Shown one piece after another: positions 8,635 to 18,814 of a stretch of 64,000 nt of DNA. Under the pieces are notes generated by a model. The model saw only the letters and a list, made by a program, of their open reading frames with translations. It was not told where the DNA came from and searched no databases. The translations under genes were made by a program, and so were the position numbers. Origin of the DNA: Psychrobacter sp. P11G3 (GTDB lineage Bacteria; Pseudomonadota; Gammaproteobacteria; Pseudomonadales; Moraxellaceae); the NCBI RefSeq assembly GCF_001435845.1, contig NZ_CM003596.1, positions 1,178,001-1,242,000 on the forward strand. Reading direction: 5' to 3'. The first letter of the stretch is position 1, and every line of letters begins with the position of its first letter.

Positions 8635-10053
8635 ATGGCTGGTCAAACGTTATATGACAAACTTTGGAACGCTCACGAAGTCACTAAGCGCGACGATGGT
8701 TCGAGCCTGATTTATATCGACCGCCACCTGTTGCACGAAGTGACGAGTCCGCAAGCATTTGAAGGGTTGGAGTTGGCAAACAGAGCGCCATGGCGTTTAT
8801 CGGCTAATATTGCCAGTCCAGATCACAATGTGCCGACTGTCACCAAAGAGCGCCTAGAAGGGGTGCCTGGGATTAAAGACAAGGTATCACGCTTGCAGGT
8901 TGTCACTTTGGACGATAACTGCACCAAGTTTGATATTGCTGAATTTACTATTAATGATGCCCGTCAAGGAATTTTGCACGTGGTCGGTCCTGAGCAAGGT
9001 TTGGTCTTGCCAGGTATGACAGTTGTTTGCGGTGACTCGCATACAGCAACCCACGGAGCACTTGGTTGCTTGGCTCATGGTATCGGAACCTCTGAAGTTG
9101 AGCATGTATTGGCAACGCAGTGTTTGATTCAGAAGAAATCAAAAAATATGCAAATCCGCGTCACTGGTCAACTTGGTGCTGGCGTCACTTCAAAAGATGT
9201 GGTGTTAGCTATTATTGCAAAGATCGGTACAGCAGGTGGAACAGGACACGCGATTGAGTTTGCAGGTCAAGTGTTCGAAGACATGAGTATGGAAGGTCGT
9301 ATGACCGTCTGTAACATGGCGATTGAGGCAGGCGCGCGTGTCGGTATGGTTGCGGTTGATGACACGACAATTGATTATGTCAAAGGTCGTCCATATGCGC
9401 CAAGCGAAGCACAATGGGAACAAGCAGAAGCCTACTGGCGTACACTATATTCAGACGATGACGCGGTATTTGATACTGTGGTAGAAATCGACGGTAGTCA
9501 GATCGCACCGCAGGTGTCTTGGGGTACATCGCCTGAAATGGTGGTAGATATCACGCAATCTGTGCCAACACCAGATCAAGCCATTGATGAAGCTCAAGAA
9601 GAGGGCTGGTTACGCGCTTATACTTATATGGGGTTAGAAGCTGGTCAGAAAATTACGGATATTCAACTTGACCGTATATTTATTGGTTCATGTACCAATT
9701 CACGTATCGAAGATTTACGTGATGCGGCAGCGGTAATCAAAGGTCGCAAAGTTGCTGATAACGTAAAAGAAGCGATCGTTGTTGCAGGTTCTGGACAGGT
9801 GAAGTTGCAAGCAGAGGCTGAAGGCTTGGATACGTTATTTACCGAAGCTGGTTTTGAATGGCGTGAGCCGGGCTGCTCAATGTGTCTGGCAATGAATGCA
9901 GACAAACTTGAGCCACAAGAGCACTGTGCCTCAACGTCGAATCGTAATTTTGAAGGTCGTCAGGGTAATGGTGGTCGTACGCATTTGGTAAGCCCAGCAA
10001 TGGCAGCTGCCGCCGCGTTGGCAGGTCATTTTGTAGACGTTCGTACGTTTTAA
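8635..10053 (+). CDS. leuC: 3-isopropylmalate dehydratase, large subunit
   Basis: LeuC with LeuD isomerises 2-isopropylmalate to 3-isopropylmalate in leucine biosynthesis, using a [4Fe-4S] cluster in the cytosol. The 472 residues match the family. Cluster ligands are visible as Cys353 in GSCTNSR and Cys414/Cys417 in CSMC. The conserved [11 protein letters not shown] and GTSEVEHV segments are also present. The start [11 protein letters not shown] follows AAAGGA at good spacing. leuD follows after about 140 bases with no terminator between, so the genes are probably co-transcribed. The divergent LysR gene is the likely regulator. Confidence 0.96.
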   Translation: MAGQTLYDKLWNAHEVTKRDDGSSLIYIDRHLLHEVTSPQAFEGLELANRAPWRLSANIASPDHNVPTVTKERLEGVPGIKDKVSRLQVVTLDDNCTKFDIAEFTINDARQGILHVVGPEQGLVLPGMTVVCGDSHTATHGALGCLAHGIGTSEVEHVLATQCLIQKKSKNMQIRVTGQLGAGVTSKDVVLAIIAKIGTAGGTGHAIEFAGQVFEDMSMEGRMTVCNMAIEAGARVGMVAVDDTTIDYVKGRPYAPSEAQWEQAEAYWRTLYSDDDAVFDTVVEIDGSQIAPQVSWGTSPEMVVDITQSVPTPDQAIDEAQEEGWLRAYTYMGLEAGQKITDIQLDRIFIGSCTNSRIEDLRDAAAVIKGRKVADNVKEAIVVAGSGQVKLQAEAEGLDTLFTEAGFEWREPGCSMCLAMNADKLEPQEHCASTSNRNFEGRQGNGGRTHLVSPAMAAAAALAGHFVDVRTF

Positions 10054-10194
10054 GTCTGATAATAAGTAGCTGACATCATGCTTGTATGAACGATAAATAT
10101 ATGAGCATGGTGTCAAAGATGGTAAAAATTATTTACTGTTTAATACGCTTATCAAGATCATCAGCCAGCAAAAATATAATTGATAGGAAATTTT

Positions 10195-10845
10195 ATGCAA
10201 GCTTATAACACCCAAACAGGTATCGTTTGCCCGTTAGATCGCGCAAACGTCGATACCGACCAAATTATCGCAAAACAGTTTTTGAAGTCTATTAAACGTA
10301 CAGGTTTTGGCGTGAATCTATTTGACGATTGGCGCTATCTTGACGAAGGCTATCCTGGTCAAGACAATAGCACACGAGTCATCAATCCAGATTTTGTATT
10401 AAACAAACCACGTTATCAAGGTGCTACTATCTTACTAGCACGTAGAAACTTTGGCTGTGGCTCTAGTCGTGAGCATGCACCTTGGGCGTTATCAGAGTAT
10501 GGTTTCCGTACGGTAATTGCGCCTAGCTTTGCAGATATTTTCTACAATAACTGTTTCAAAAATGGCATGTTGCCGATTGTGTTGGATGAAGCGATTGTAG
10601 ATACGTTAATGAAGGCGACTTTTGATAACGAAGGCTATGAATTGACCGCTGATCTTGAGCGTCAAGTCGTTATTACACCAACTGGTGAAGAGTATGCTTT
10701 TGAAGTAGATGCCTTTCGCAAACATTGCTTGTTAAACGGACTGGATGATATTGGTCTAACCTTGCAACAAAGTGATGCTATTAAAGATTATGAGCAACAA
10801 ATGATGCAAAAAACACCGTGGATATTTAACGACGTAAGAGCGTAG
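10195..10845 (+). CDS. leuD: 3-isopropylmalate dehydratase, small subunit
   Basis: Small swivel-domain subunit that pairs with LeuC, 216 residues from the chosen start. Conserved segments include [15 protein letters not shown], the [11 protein letters not shown] loop that shapes substrate recognition, and [16 protein letters not shown]. An in-frame TTG lies five codons upstream at 10180, but TAGGAAA at 10184-10190 is correctly spaced only for the ATG at 10195 and overlaps the longer reading. The gene lies between leuC and a lipoprotein gene, on the same strand. Confidence 0.95.
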   Translation: MQAYNTQTGIVCPLDRANVDTDQIIAKQFLKSIKRTGFGVNLFDDWRYLDEGYPGQDNSTRVINPDFVLNKPRYQGATILLARRNFGCGSSREHAPWALSEYGFRTVIAPSFADIFYNNCFKNGMLPIVLDEAIVDTLMKATFDNEGYELTADLERQVVITPTGEEYAFEVDAFRKHCLLNGLDDIGLTLQQSDAIKDYEQQMMQKTPWIFNDVRA

Positions 10846-10981
10846 AAGGTCATTCTATAATCTACTGCTAATAAAATATGAGTAGTCGCAACGCAGCGTT
10901 GAGTTATGGCGGTGAACTGTCTAAAATGAAGAATAGTTTTTCACTACATTTTATTATCTCTCTTGAATAGTAGCCGCCATT

Positions 10982-11701
10982 ATGAATACAAAACGTTATG
11001 CTCTATGGACAAGTACAATTGTTGCTGCAAGCTTATTATTGTCAGGCTGTCAGCTATTGACGGGCTATCAAAAAATAAATGAGGCAGAGAGTGCTGAAGC
11101 ATGGGTAGGTAAAATTAAACCTATCGCTGGTGAGGTAAATATTGCCTGTGTGGGTACATATCATTGCGAAATTGTGCAGATAGATAAAACACTCATTATT
11201 GCGCCCAACAGTCACGAGCCAACCAATCCTCAGATTATGACAGCTTTACCACGTCAAGAAGGTATAGCAAAAACATCGATGAATGTGGATATGACACCAC
11301 TCGTCAATAAAAATGCCATAAAAGTTGTGCCGTTAGCGCCTTCCAGTATGCCAGGATTGACCAACTACTATGCACGGGTCATGCCTGCCAAACACGAGGT
11401 CCATGTGAATTTTTATCCAGAAAATAACATGGGCTATGTTGAACGTTTTGCGATGATTCATGACTTTACTGAAGCGGGTACTTATCAGCTACGCGCTTAT
11501 CAAAAGAAGAACAGCGAAAAATCAGGCAGTCTATTAGACACAGCATCACCTGAGCCTTTATGTATTGAGCTATTGCAAGGTACTAAAGTACAGCGCCGAT
11601 TCTGTAAGCAACTAGACGCTGAGCATCAAGGCGAGTTTGTAGAGACGGGGATGGCCAAAGCAGTAACATCAGCACCCAAAGCCAAAAAAATGGCAGCATA
11701 A
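10982..11701 (+). CDS. Predicted lipoprotein of unknown function within the leu cluster
   Basis: Not recognised. It is a 239-residue protein with a lipoprotein signal peptide: a basic N-terminus (MNTKRY), a hydrophobic core, and the lipobox LLSGC with the lipidated Cys at residue 23. It has Cys pairs around residues 55-61 (ACVGTYHC) and near the C-terminus (ELCIEL-type segment and RFC) that could form disulfides in the periplasm. The tail is Lys/Ala-rich. It lies between leuD and leuB on the same strand, with 62 bases to leuB, so it is likely co-transcribed. No link to leucine synthesis is evident from the protein itself. Confidence 0.75.
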   Translation: MNTKRYALWTSTIVAASLLLSGCQLLTGYQKINEAESAEAWVGKIKPIAGEVNIACVGTYHCEIVQIDKTLIIAPNSHEPTNPQIMTALPRQEGIAKTSMNVDMTPLVNKNAIKVVPLAPSSMPGLTNYYARVMPAKHEVHVNFYPENNMGYVERFAMIHDFTEAGTYQLRAYQKKNSEKSGSLLDTASPEPLCIELLQGTKVQRRFCKQLDAEHQGEFVETGMAKAVTSAPKAKKMAA

Positions 11702-11763
11702 AATATGAGTATAAAAAGCTCAAAAATATAACCAACCAATAAAAACATTCCAAAAGGATCAGT

Positions 11764-12867
11764 ATGGCAACGATTTTAACATTAGCGGGTGATGGTATTG
11801 GCCCTGAAATTATGACCCAAGCCATTGACGTGCTCAAAGCTGTCAATGATAAGTTTTCACTTGATTTAACGCTTGAGTCTGGATTGATTGGCGGTGTGGC
11901 TATTGATGCAACTGGTGAGCCTTTGCCAGATGAGACATTGGCACGTGCTCGCGCCGCAGATGCCGTATTGCTAGGTGCGGTCGGTGGTCCTAAATGGGAT
12001 GCGATCGAGCGTAGCAAACGTCCTGAGCGTGGTCTATTGAAAATCCGCGGTGAGCTTGGTTTATTTGCCAACCTACGCGTAGCCAAGCTCTACCCACAGT
12101 TGGCTAATGCCTCAAGTATCAAACCTGAAATTATCTCAGGTTTAGATCTATTGATCGTTCGTGAACTGACAGGCGGTATCTATTTCGGTGAGCCTCGTGG
12201 TATCCGCACACTAGAAAATGGTGAGCAGCAAGGCTATAACACGATGGTGTATAGCACAAGTGAGATTCAGCGCATTGGTAAAGTTGCCTTTGAATTGGCA
12301 AAAACGCGTGCGCAAGCAGCAGGCACAGCAGCTAAGGTATGTTCAGTTGATAAAGCCAATGTATTAGAAGTCACCGAGCTGTGGAAACAGACGATGATCG
12401 AGATGCAGCAAGCTGACTATAGCGATGTGGCGTTATCACATATGTATGCTGACAATGCTTGCATGCAGTTGATTAAAGATCCTAAGCAGTTCGATGTTAT
12501 GGTGACAGGTAATATGTTTGGCGATATCCTATCTGATGAAGCTGCGATGTTAACAGGATCAATCGGGATGTTGCCATCAGCGAGCTTAGATGAGTCAGGT
12601 AAGGGCATGTATGAGCCGTGTCATGGTTCAGCACCTGATATCGCAGGACAAGATAAAGCCAACCCATTAGCGACTATCTTATCTGTTGCTATGATGCTGC
12701 GTTATACCTTTAAGCAAGAAGATGCGGCACAAGCAATTGAACAGGCAGTCAGTGATGTGCTTGATGATGGTTTACGTACGCTTGATATTCTAGATAGCAG
12801 TGAAGCTGGACTTAAGCAGGTAGGCTGTAAAGAAATGGGTCAAGCGGTCTTGGCCAAACTGATATAA
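11764..12867 (+). CDS. leuB: 3-isopropylmalate dehydrogenase
   Basis: LeuB oxidises and decarboxylates 3-isopropylmalate to 2-oxoisocaproate with NAD+, the step after LeuCD, as a cytosolic homodimer. The 367 residues fit the family. Seen are [11 protein letters not shown] at the N-terminus, the substrate loop [26 protein letters not shown], the metal-binding region [11 protein letters not shown], and the NAD-binding [18 protein letters not shown]. The start follows AAAGGATCAGT. It closes the leu cluster and is followed by a strong terminator. Confidence 0.96.
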   Translation: MATILTLAGDGIGPEIMTQAIDVLKAVNDKFSLDLTLESGLIGGVAIDATGEPLPDETLARARAADAVLLGAVGGPKWDAIERSKRPERGLLKIRGELGLFANLRVAKLYPQLANASSIKPEIISGLDLLIVRELTGGIYFGEPRGIRTLENGEQQGYNTMVYSTSEIQRIGKVAFELAKTRAQAAGTAAKVCSVDKANVLEVTELWKQTMIEMQQADYSDVALSHMYADNACMQLIKDPKQFDVMVTGNMFGDILSDEAAMLTGSIGMLPSASLDESGKGMYEPCHGSAPDIAGQDKANPLATILSVAMMLRYTFKQEDAAQAIEQAVSDVLDDGLRTLDILDSSEAGLKQVGCKEMGQAVLAKLI

Positions 12868-12933
12868 GTTAACTTGCGCTGAAAGGCTATTCCTATATAG
12901 CATTTTCCACAGTCTCATTTTGCGTGTTATATA

Positions 12934-12966
12934 CCCATAAGCTAATAAGTGGCTTATGGGTTTTTT
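12934..12966 (+). terminator. Rho-independent terminator of the leu cluster
   Basis: Perfect stem CCCATAAGC/GCTTATGGG with a nine-base loop followed by six T. The rest of the 12868-13239 gap is AT-rich with no gene; the ldt promoter is presumably there but was not located. Confidence 0.88.
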
Positions 12967-13239
12967 ATCGTTTATCGTTTATCTGTTAGCCAAGCTTATT
13001 CATAAGCGCCTTATTAACAGAGACGCTGTACAACAAAGCTCCTTTTAACACAAAGCTGTTATATGCTCACAAGGTAATATGACAATATTGATGACTCGTA
13101 AAAGACTTAAAATCTTTTACTTTTAGCAAAAATATAATAGTAAAAACTTAGATGACAGAGGTAAGTTCTAAAAATCCAAAAAACTGTAGTATTTGAAAAC
13201 TGAAAATAATAATAGAATTTATTAAATGAGGAGTGTTAC

Positions 13240-14361
13240 ATGTATCAACTAACAAGAATCAGTAAAGCATTGACAGTGGTTAGTCTCTCTAGCTTACTAT
13301 TCATGGGGCAAAGCATCGCAGCAGAGACAACAGATAGTGTGAGCTCAAGTAATAGCGTCAAAGCTCCGGCAGAAGTCAGTCCGGTTACTAATGGCGTAAG
13401 TCAAAAGTTAACAGGAGATAGTAAAGTCGCGACTTCATTGAATAAGCTACTACCTACGATTAAGTACACAACTGAGAACCTATCTGACAATGCAAAAAAA
13501 GTAAACAATGTCACTTGGACGGCGGATGCAGAGATCGATCGTAATATAGGAACAAAGCTGCAGGCTCTATTAAACTGGCATCATAATGGAGTAGGGCCTG
13601 TCGATGGGTACTGGGGCAAAAATACTCGCAAAGCCATGCAGGCATTTCAAAAAGCAAATGGTTTAGACGTAACCGATACGCTAAATGCTGAGACGTGGCA
13701 AGCGCTGACCAAGAATGAGAAGCTTACGACTCAACCAGTACTAGTCAGTTATCAGCTTACTGAAGCAGACGTGAATGTCAAAACCACAACCATACCTGCT
13801 GATTCTGTTGCCAAATCTAAGCTTGAGGGAATGTACTACGAAAGCATTACTGAGGCATTGGCAGAGAAGTTTCATATTAGTGAGAAATATTTAAAATCGC
13901 TTAATCTTGATGCCAGTTTTACTGCGGGTGAAATTATCACGGTATACAACCCTGGCAATCCTAACACTAAGCCTGTGCATCGCGTTGTCGCTGATAAAGC
14001 CACTGAGACACTCTACGCTTATGATGATAACAATAACTTGATTGCTAGCTATCCGACGACAGTGGGTAGTATAGCGACACCATCACCAACAGGTACGCAT
14101 ACTGTTAAGGTAAAGGTGCACGAGCCCAACTATACTTATACGGCCAATGACGGTAGCAAGTCTATCATTCCACCAGGTCCCAACAATCCAGTAGGCTCGG
14201 TATGGATTGGGCTTAGTAAACCAACTTATGGCATTCATGGATCACCAGATCCTGCTCGTATCAGTCGTCAAGCATCAGCAGGTTGTGTGCGTTTGACCAA
14301 TTGGGATGCGCTTAGTCTGCTTGGAGTAATAAAAAATGGCGCAACTGTCGAGTTTAGTTAG
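13240..14361 (+). CDS. L,D-transpeptidase (YkuD) with peptidoglycan-binding domain
   Basis: L,D-transpeptidases crosslink peptidoglycan or attach lipoproteins to it in the periplasm. This 373-residue protein has a signal peptide ending near residue 28 (QSIAAE) and a Ser/Thr-rich linker. A PG_binding_1 repeat at about 105-150 carries GPVDGYWGKNTRKAMQAFQK. A region of about 200-245 resembles the LysM-like spacer seen in such enzymes (LAEKFHISEKYLKSLN). The YkuD catalytic domain spans about 250-372. The catalytic motif is visible: His333 in GIHGSPDP and Cys349 in SAGCVRL. The start follows GAGGAG. It is a lone gene with a terminator 30 bases after the stop. It cannot be decided whether it acts in 3-3 crosslinking or in anchoring. 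Confidence 0.92.
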   Translation: MYQLTRISKALTVVSLSSLLFMGQSIAAETTDSVSSSNSVKAPAEVSPVTNGVSQKLTGDSKVATSLNKLLPTIKYTTENLSDNAKKVNNVTWTADAEIDRNIGTKLQALLNWHHNGVGPVDGYWGKNTRKAMQAFQKANGLDVTDTLNAETWQALTKNEKLTTQPVLVSYQLTEADVNVKTTTIPADSVAKSKLEGMYYESITEALAEKFHISEKYLKSLNLDASFTAGEIITVYNPGNPNTKPVHRVVADKATETLYAYDDNNNLIASYPTTVGSIATPSPTGTHTVKVKVHEPNYTYTANDGSKSIIPPGPNNPVGSVWIGLSKPTYGIHGSPDPARISRQASAGCVRLTNWDALSLLGVIKNGATVEFS

Positions 14362-14392
14362 ACACGGCAGTACTAAATCATAAAAAATGGAC

Positions 14393-14425
14393 AAAAAAAT
14401 ACCGCTAAAATCTAGCGGTATTTTC
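14393..14425 (+). terminator. Terminator after the L,D-transpeptidase gene
   Basis: Stem AATACCGCTA/TAGCGGTATT with a five-base loop and A and T flanks. Confidence 0.82.
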
Positions 14426-14621
14426 TGTGGTAAGTAGAAACAGTCAATACTAAATAACTAAAATATTGATAGGCAATAATGAGTAGATTAGCATTTTCAT
14501 TATTATTATCAGTTTCACTACCCAAGCGTCATATCAGCTATCAGCGATAACGTAGCTATTCGGCTATTGGCTGTATCTTACCAATGCTAATACTTTCATA
14601 ACCATATTGGTCAGTCAGTAT

Positions 14622-14843
14622 TTAGTTTTTACCACGGTAGGTGATACGTCCTTTAGATAGGTCATAAGGCGTCATTTCAACTTTAACCTTATCACCTGTC
14701 AAGATACGAATATAATGCTTACGCATCTTACCAGAGATATGCGCGATGATTTCGTGCCCGTTTTCTAAACGAACTTTGAACAAAGTATTAGGAAGGGTAT
14801 CAATGACTTCGCCTTCAAATTCAATAATATCGTCTTTTGCCAT
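14622..14843 (-). CDS. infA: Translation initiation factor IF-1
   Basis: IF-1 is a 73-residue OB-fold protein that binds the ribosomal A site during initiation. The sequence [13 protein letters not shown] to [10 protein letters not shown] is a near-universal IF-1. The start is the ATG at 14843. A longer in-frame reading starts at a TTG four codons upstream but would add MIQI to an invariant N-terminus. No strong Shine-Dalgarno is visible. It lies downstream of truA on the same strand, 120 bases away. Confidence 0.96.
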   Translation of the reverse strand: MAKDDIIEFEGEVIDTLPNTLFKVRLENGHEIIAHISGKMRKHYIRILTGDKVKVEMTPYDLSKGRITYRGKN

Positions 14844-14963
14844 AATTTGTATCAATCAATTAAAAAATAAGCCCATATTATACGTAAGTTAGCGGATTAA
14901 AGCAATACGAACCTGCTTTTGACTTGACAGCATGTAAGTGATATGTATGCCAAACTATAACGC

Positions 14964-15797
14964 TTAATCAGGCAAATTTAACCAGACAGGCGTTAACGGT
15001 GCATTTGGCAATAAGCTTTGAAAACGCTCAGGATAATAAGCATTGATAAAATACAATCCATTACCTGAAGCAGTTGGCGGTGCAATCGTTCTATCTTTCT
15101 TATGCAAAATCTTCAAAAAATCTGCTGGCTCTAGCTCATGTCTACCAATGGCATACAATGTGCCCATCAAATTGCGAACCATATGATGTAAAAACCCATC
15201 TGCTTGTATATCGAAAACGATAAATTGACCATGAGCAAAAAGGTTGGCATGGCTAATCGTACGCACTGGCTGATTGGACTGACAGGCCGCAGCACGGTAA
15301 CTGCTAAAATCATGTGTACCGACGATATCAGCTGCTGCTTGCTGCATGGCTTTCAAATCAAGCGGTTCGTAGATATGAGTTACTTGATGATTTAGTATGG
15401 CAGGACGCTGTGCTTGGTTGAGCGTAATATAACGATAGCGACGAGCAATAGCACCAAAACGCGCGTGAAAATCAGCTGGCATAGGTTGTATCCAGCGTAG
15501 AGCAATATCATCGGGAAGTAGGCTGTTCACACCGCGTAACCAGTTATGAGTTGGGCGATACGCATGAGTCGTAAAATGGGCAATCATATTACTCGCATGG
15601 ACGCTGGCATCAGTACGCCCAGCTGCGATGACTTCTACAGGCTCATTGGCAACTTTGCCGATAGCTGTCTCTAAGGCTTCTTGTACACCCAAAACCTCTC
15701 GTTGTCGTTGCCAGCCATGATAATGAGTTCCTAAGAACTCAATGGCAATCGCTAAAGTATAGGTTGGTTCAGTTTCAATAATTTCAGTCTCAGACAT
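14964..15797 (-). CDS. truA: tRNA pseudouridine(38-40) synthase TruA
   Basis: TruA makes pseudouridine at positions 38-40 of the tRNA anticodon arm. From the ATG at 15797 the protein has 277 residues, close to the usual 265-280. The catalytic Asp63 sits in AAGRTDASVHA. GTHYHGWQRQ, FHARFGAIARRYRY and FLHHMVRNLMGTL are also conserved. A longer in-frame start at 15878 would overlap the asparaginase gene and add an unconserved leader, so it was not used. The gap to the upstream asparaginase stop is 43 bases, suggesting one transcript with fimV, as in Pseudomonas, where fimV and truA are neighbours. Confidence 0.94.
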   Translation of the reverse strand: MSETEIIETEPTYTLAIAIEFLGTHYHGWQRQREVLGVQEALETAIGKVANEPVEVIAAGRTDASVHASNMIAHFTTHAYRPTHNWLRGVNSLLPDDIALRWIQPMPADFHARFGAIARRYRYITLNQAQRPAILNHQVTHIYEPLDLKAMQQAAADIVGTHDFSSYRAAACQSNQPVRTISHANLFAHGQFIVFDIQADGFLHHMVRNLMGTLYAIGRHELEPADFLKILHKKDRTIAPPTASGNGLYFINAYYPERFQSLLPNAPLTPVWLNLPD

Positions 15798-15840
15798 TAT
15801 GGTTTCTAAACTTATAAAATGGGAATTAATTAAAAGTCGC

Positions 15841-16941
15841 TTATCGCTTTTTGATGGTAGTGCCGGTTTGATTGACATTATTCAACCAACGCTGTCTGCG
15901 TCTGGCAGGACTATCATAGCGAAGTAACAACCATAGTAATCGGGCATAAATAGCAGGTATGGTCAAACGTCCACCAGCAATGACATGATGCTCGTACTGC
16001 CAACTGCCCGCCGCATAGCTATCGCTGACGCCGCCAAACGGACATTGACTGGCTGATATCACCATATGTCCACGCTCATGAGCAAGGGTCAGTGTCTCTG
16101 CTAGTGTAGCTGAATAAGGGATGTTACCGGCGCCAAACCCTAATAGAATGATGCCACATGGTGGCTGCGACAATAAAGCTTGTAGCTGGTTGTTTATCAT
16201 CGAAACATCGTTAGGTAGGCAATATAGCGCATGAACACTCGCGTTTTCAGCGCGTGTTTTAATACTGGATAGCAAGTCTTGTTGGTCATCGAGCCAATGC
16301 TGTCTACGAGTGTCAGGTAGATTTTTTATATAGCTATTGGCTGGGTAAGCGGCGCGAGAATGACCAGTAAATGCCATCAGATCATGACTGTGAATTTTTT
16401 GTACCGTTTGAGCAGGCCATGCTTCCCCGCCAAAACTAATCTTCACGCCTGACTCACCAGCAGCGGCTAGTTTTAATGAGTCGTTGAGATTGCCCCAAGC
16501 ATCGCTATGTTCATCGATGTTATAGGAGTGTAATATTTCACTGTCTAATAATGGGCGCATACTTGCGGTCAGAACAATACAAATATCACTACCTGCAAAC
16601 GCTTCTGCTAAAAATGCGCCTAAGTAACTCAACGTATCCGTGCCAGTAATGAGTACAAAGCGTCTATCACCTTTGGCATAAGCATTCAGGAGTAGTTGAT
16701 AGAAATGGGTAAAGTCGCTAGGAGTAAGTTGGCTGCTGTCTTTGATCAGGGTGTTTTCTAACCATGAGACTGTCGGTAAGTTATTCGTACTGTCTTGGGC
16801 AGATAAAAGTTTTTGTATAGTAGGCAAAAACACTTCTGCTGATAATGGCGCTAAAGGTCTGCCATAGCTACCAAAGGTACCACCAGCATAAATCAGTTGA
16901 ATAGGATCGGATAGATTTTTGAGCATAACAGAAGATGGCAT
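15841..16941 (-). CDS. L-asparaginase/glutaminase-family amidohydrolase
   Basis: Asparaginases hydrolyse asparagine to aspartate and ammonia. From the ATG at 16941 the protein has 366 residues. The first catalytic motif is YAGGTFGSYG with the nucleophile Thr22, where most relatives have TGGT. The second is ITGTDTLSYLG with the Thr-Asp pair. GVKISFGGEAWPA and GHMVISASQCPFGG follow the family pattern. There is no convincing signal peptide from this start, so it is probably the cytosolic type. A longer open frame reaches 17043, adding a hydrophobic but unconserved leader. Neither start has a good ribosome-binding site. It lies between the second fimV piece and truA. AnsA or AnsB specificity is not decided. 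Confidence 0.8.
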   Translation of the reverse strand: MPSSVMLKNLSDPIQLIYAGGTFGSYGRPLAPLSAEVFLPTIQKLLSAQDSTNNLPTVSWLENTLIKDSSQLTPSDFTHFYQLLLNAYAKGDRRFVLITGTDTLSYLGAFLAEAFAGSDICIVLTASMRPLLDSEILHSYNIDEHSDAWGNLNDSLKLAAAGESGVKISFGGEAWPAQTVQKIHSHDLMAFTGHSRAAYPANSYIKNLPDTRRQHWLDDQQDLLSSIKTRAENASVHALYCLPNDVSMINNQLQALLSQPPCGIILLGFGAGNIPYSATLAETLTLAHERGHMVISASQCPFGGVSDSYAAGSWQYEHHVIAGGRLTIPAIYARLLWLLLRYDSPARRRQRWLNNVNQTGTTIKKR

Positions 16942-17104
16942 AGTATCAACACAGTAAACAAGTATGGAAGAAAAGAGGTGCTGGAGAATTGAGCAACGAT
17001 GGCTAAAGGGTTCAATAATAGATAGTATTAGAGTTAAATGCAAAAAAAATCAGCAAGCATCCCGTGATTAGGAAGTACTTGCTGATAAGAGACTAGACGA
17101 TTAA

Positions 17105-18763
17105 CTACGCAGTACGTTCAAGTAGTAACTGTGCTTGCTGTTTCTGTTCACTATTACCTTGAGCTATCACCTCATTGAGTAGACGCTTTGCACTGTCATA
17201 TTCACCCAGTTGTAGATATTGATCTGCCAAGTCTAACGTTACTTGATTACTGTCTAGTGACTTTACGAAATCAAAATCTGCTGCGAAACGTGATGAAAAA
17301 TCTTCTGCCGATTCAGTCTCTTGAGGCGCGACAGGAGTGTCGCTCTCAACTGGCGCAGCTGTAGAGGCTGGAATAGTGGTCGACGGAGCGTCAAATAGAG
17401 AATCAGCATCGTCAATATTGAAATCATCGTCTATCAGTGTATTGTCGTCAAATCTCAATGGTGCAGCAGGTGCGATATTCGATTCTTCAACATCGCTAAC
17501 CTCGATATCATCATTGAGTAATGGTTCCTCAAGATTAATATCTGAAAAGTTATCTTCTTCAAGGGTCATACTCTCAGAAGCATTATTTCCAAAAGCAGTA
17601 TTTTCCAGAATAAAATTGTCGAAATCACTGTCGTTTTCAGTCGTTGATAGGTCATCATTGGAGATAGTATCGATGTCATCTAATGTATCTAGACTGTCCA
17701 AAGATAAAGCAAAGTCATCTGCCCCGCTTTGAATAGTATCAACAGAGTGTTGTTCTGAATCCATAGATACGTCATTAGTGACGATATTGTCTTTGTCTGA
17801 GTCGGCTGCTAAATCATCGAAGTCTAAGATGAAATCTTCTTCTGGTAGTGCTTTTTCATTGTTATCATGTAAGAGGTTAGTGTCTATAGATGATTCATTC
17901 GAAGTATAATCAAATGAATCAAAGTCAAACTCAAAGTCACTAAGATCGTTATCTTCGTTATTACTAACATTATCGTTAGCAGAGCTCTCTAAAATGTCGT
18001 TATCTACATTGTCCAATGGTGTGACTGGCGTTTCACTGGTCGCATTAGGCGCAGCGAAATCGTTCTCTAAATCGCTGAGGGTCAGATCAAAGCTATCATT
18101 CGAAGTTTCGGTAGTAGGATTAATATCGTCAATTTCGTTTGACACTTCTAAGCTATCGATAGGCTCATTTATTGCGTTATCGTTTGCGTTATTACTTTCT
18201 TCAATTGACTGGTGATCTACTGTATTAGTACTATCATTCTGACTAATAGGCAAATCGAAGTCGATAGCGCCAAAATCGTCTTTGGCATTGTCCGGGGCTA
18301 GAGTTTGCACAGCGGCAGGTTCTAATTCATCAAAAGATAGATTTCTTATCTCGTCTGCTTGAGCGATAGTCTGACTATCATTATGGGCTCTTATAGACTC
18401 ATAAATATTATTAAAATCTTCTGGCTGGTTTATCGTCGCGTATATGCTGAGTAGTTTCAGAGACAATGCACTGTTATGAGGTTTCTCACTTAAACCACGT
18501 TTAATGGTTTCGATCGCCTTGTCATAGCGCTGCTGATCCATAAAACGCTGTGCAATAGTGATATGGTCAAATTTATGGCTATTGCTGACATTAGTGTGGG
18601 TAGGAGTACCATAATCTACTTTTTGTGATGGAGTAGGCGTACCTTTTCTTGCACTAATAGGCGATGATGATGACGATTTCTGCGCCTTGTTTTTGCGCAA
18701 GAATAAAGCAGCCACTAACAGAATAAGCGCCAATCCAGCGATGATATATAGCATATTGTCCAT
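17105..18763 (-). CDS. fimV: FimV C-terminal half as a separate membrane protein with TPR and FimV_C domain
   Basis: This 552-residue protein corresponds to the membrane-anchor and cytoplasmic half of FimV, a hub for type IV pilus assembly and twitching. It starts at the ATG at 18763, preceded by TAGGAA at good spacing; a GTG eight codons upstream is less likely. Residues 4-22 form one membrane segment (MLYIIAGLALILLVAALFL) followed by Lys/Arg. A TPR-like region lies at about 65-125 (ITIAQRFMDQQRYDKAIETI). A very acidic Asp/Asn/Ser linker runs from about 150 to 480. The C-terminal 50 residues match the FimV C-terminal domain (VTLDLADQYLQLGEYDSAKR). It lies 51 bases after the stop of the N-terminal piece on the same strand. 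In Pseudomonas both halves are one protein. Confidence 0.82.
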   Translation of the reverse strand: MDNMLYIIAGLALILLVAALFLRKNKAQKSSSSSPISARKGTPTPSQKVDYGTPTHTNVSNSHKFDHITIAQRFMDQQRYDKAIETIKRGLSEKPHNSALSLKLLSIYATINQPEDFNNIYESIRAHNDSQTIAQADEIRNLSFDELEPAAVQTLAPDNAKDDFGAIDFDLPISQNDSTNTVDHQSIEESNNANDNAINEPIDSLEVSNEIDDINPTTETSNDSFDLTLSDLENDFAAPNATSETPVTPLDNVDNDILESSANDNVSNNEDNDLSDFEFDFDSFDYTSNESSIDTNLLHDNNEKALPEEDFILDFDDLAADSDKDNIVTNDVSMDSEQHSVDTIQSGADDFALSLDSLDTLDDIDTISNDDLSTTENDSDFDNFILENTAFGNNASESMTLEEDNFSDINLEEPLLNDDIEVSDVEESNIAPAAPLRFDDNTLIDDDFNIDDADSLFDAPSTTIPASTAAPVESDTPVAPQETESAEDFSSRFAADFDFVKSLDSNQVTLDLADQYLQLGEYDSAKRLLNEVIAQGNSEQKQQAQLLLERTA

Positions 18764-18814
18764 AGTTATTCCTACGCCTGTGATCACAATTTAGTGTATG
18801 AGTCAGTTAGGCAA

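Noticed and set aside
11583..12086. 167-residue minus-strand open frame over leuB
   Set aside because: It is the complement of leuB and of the lipoprotein gene, with no ribosome-binding site and a composition unlike the local proteins.
17337..18215. Ser/Leu-rich plus-strand open frames
   Set aside because: They are the reverse reading of the acidic Asp/Asn linker of the second fimV piece.
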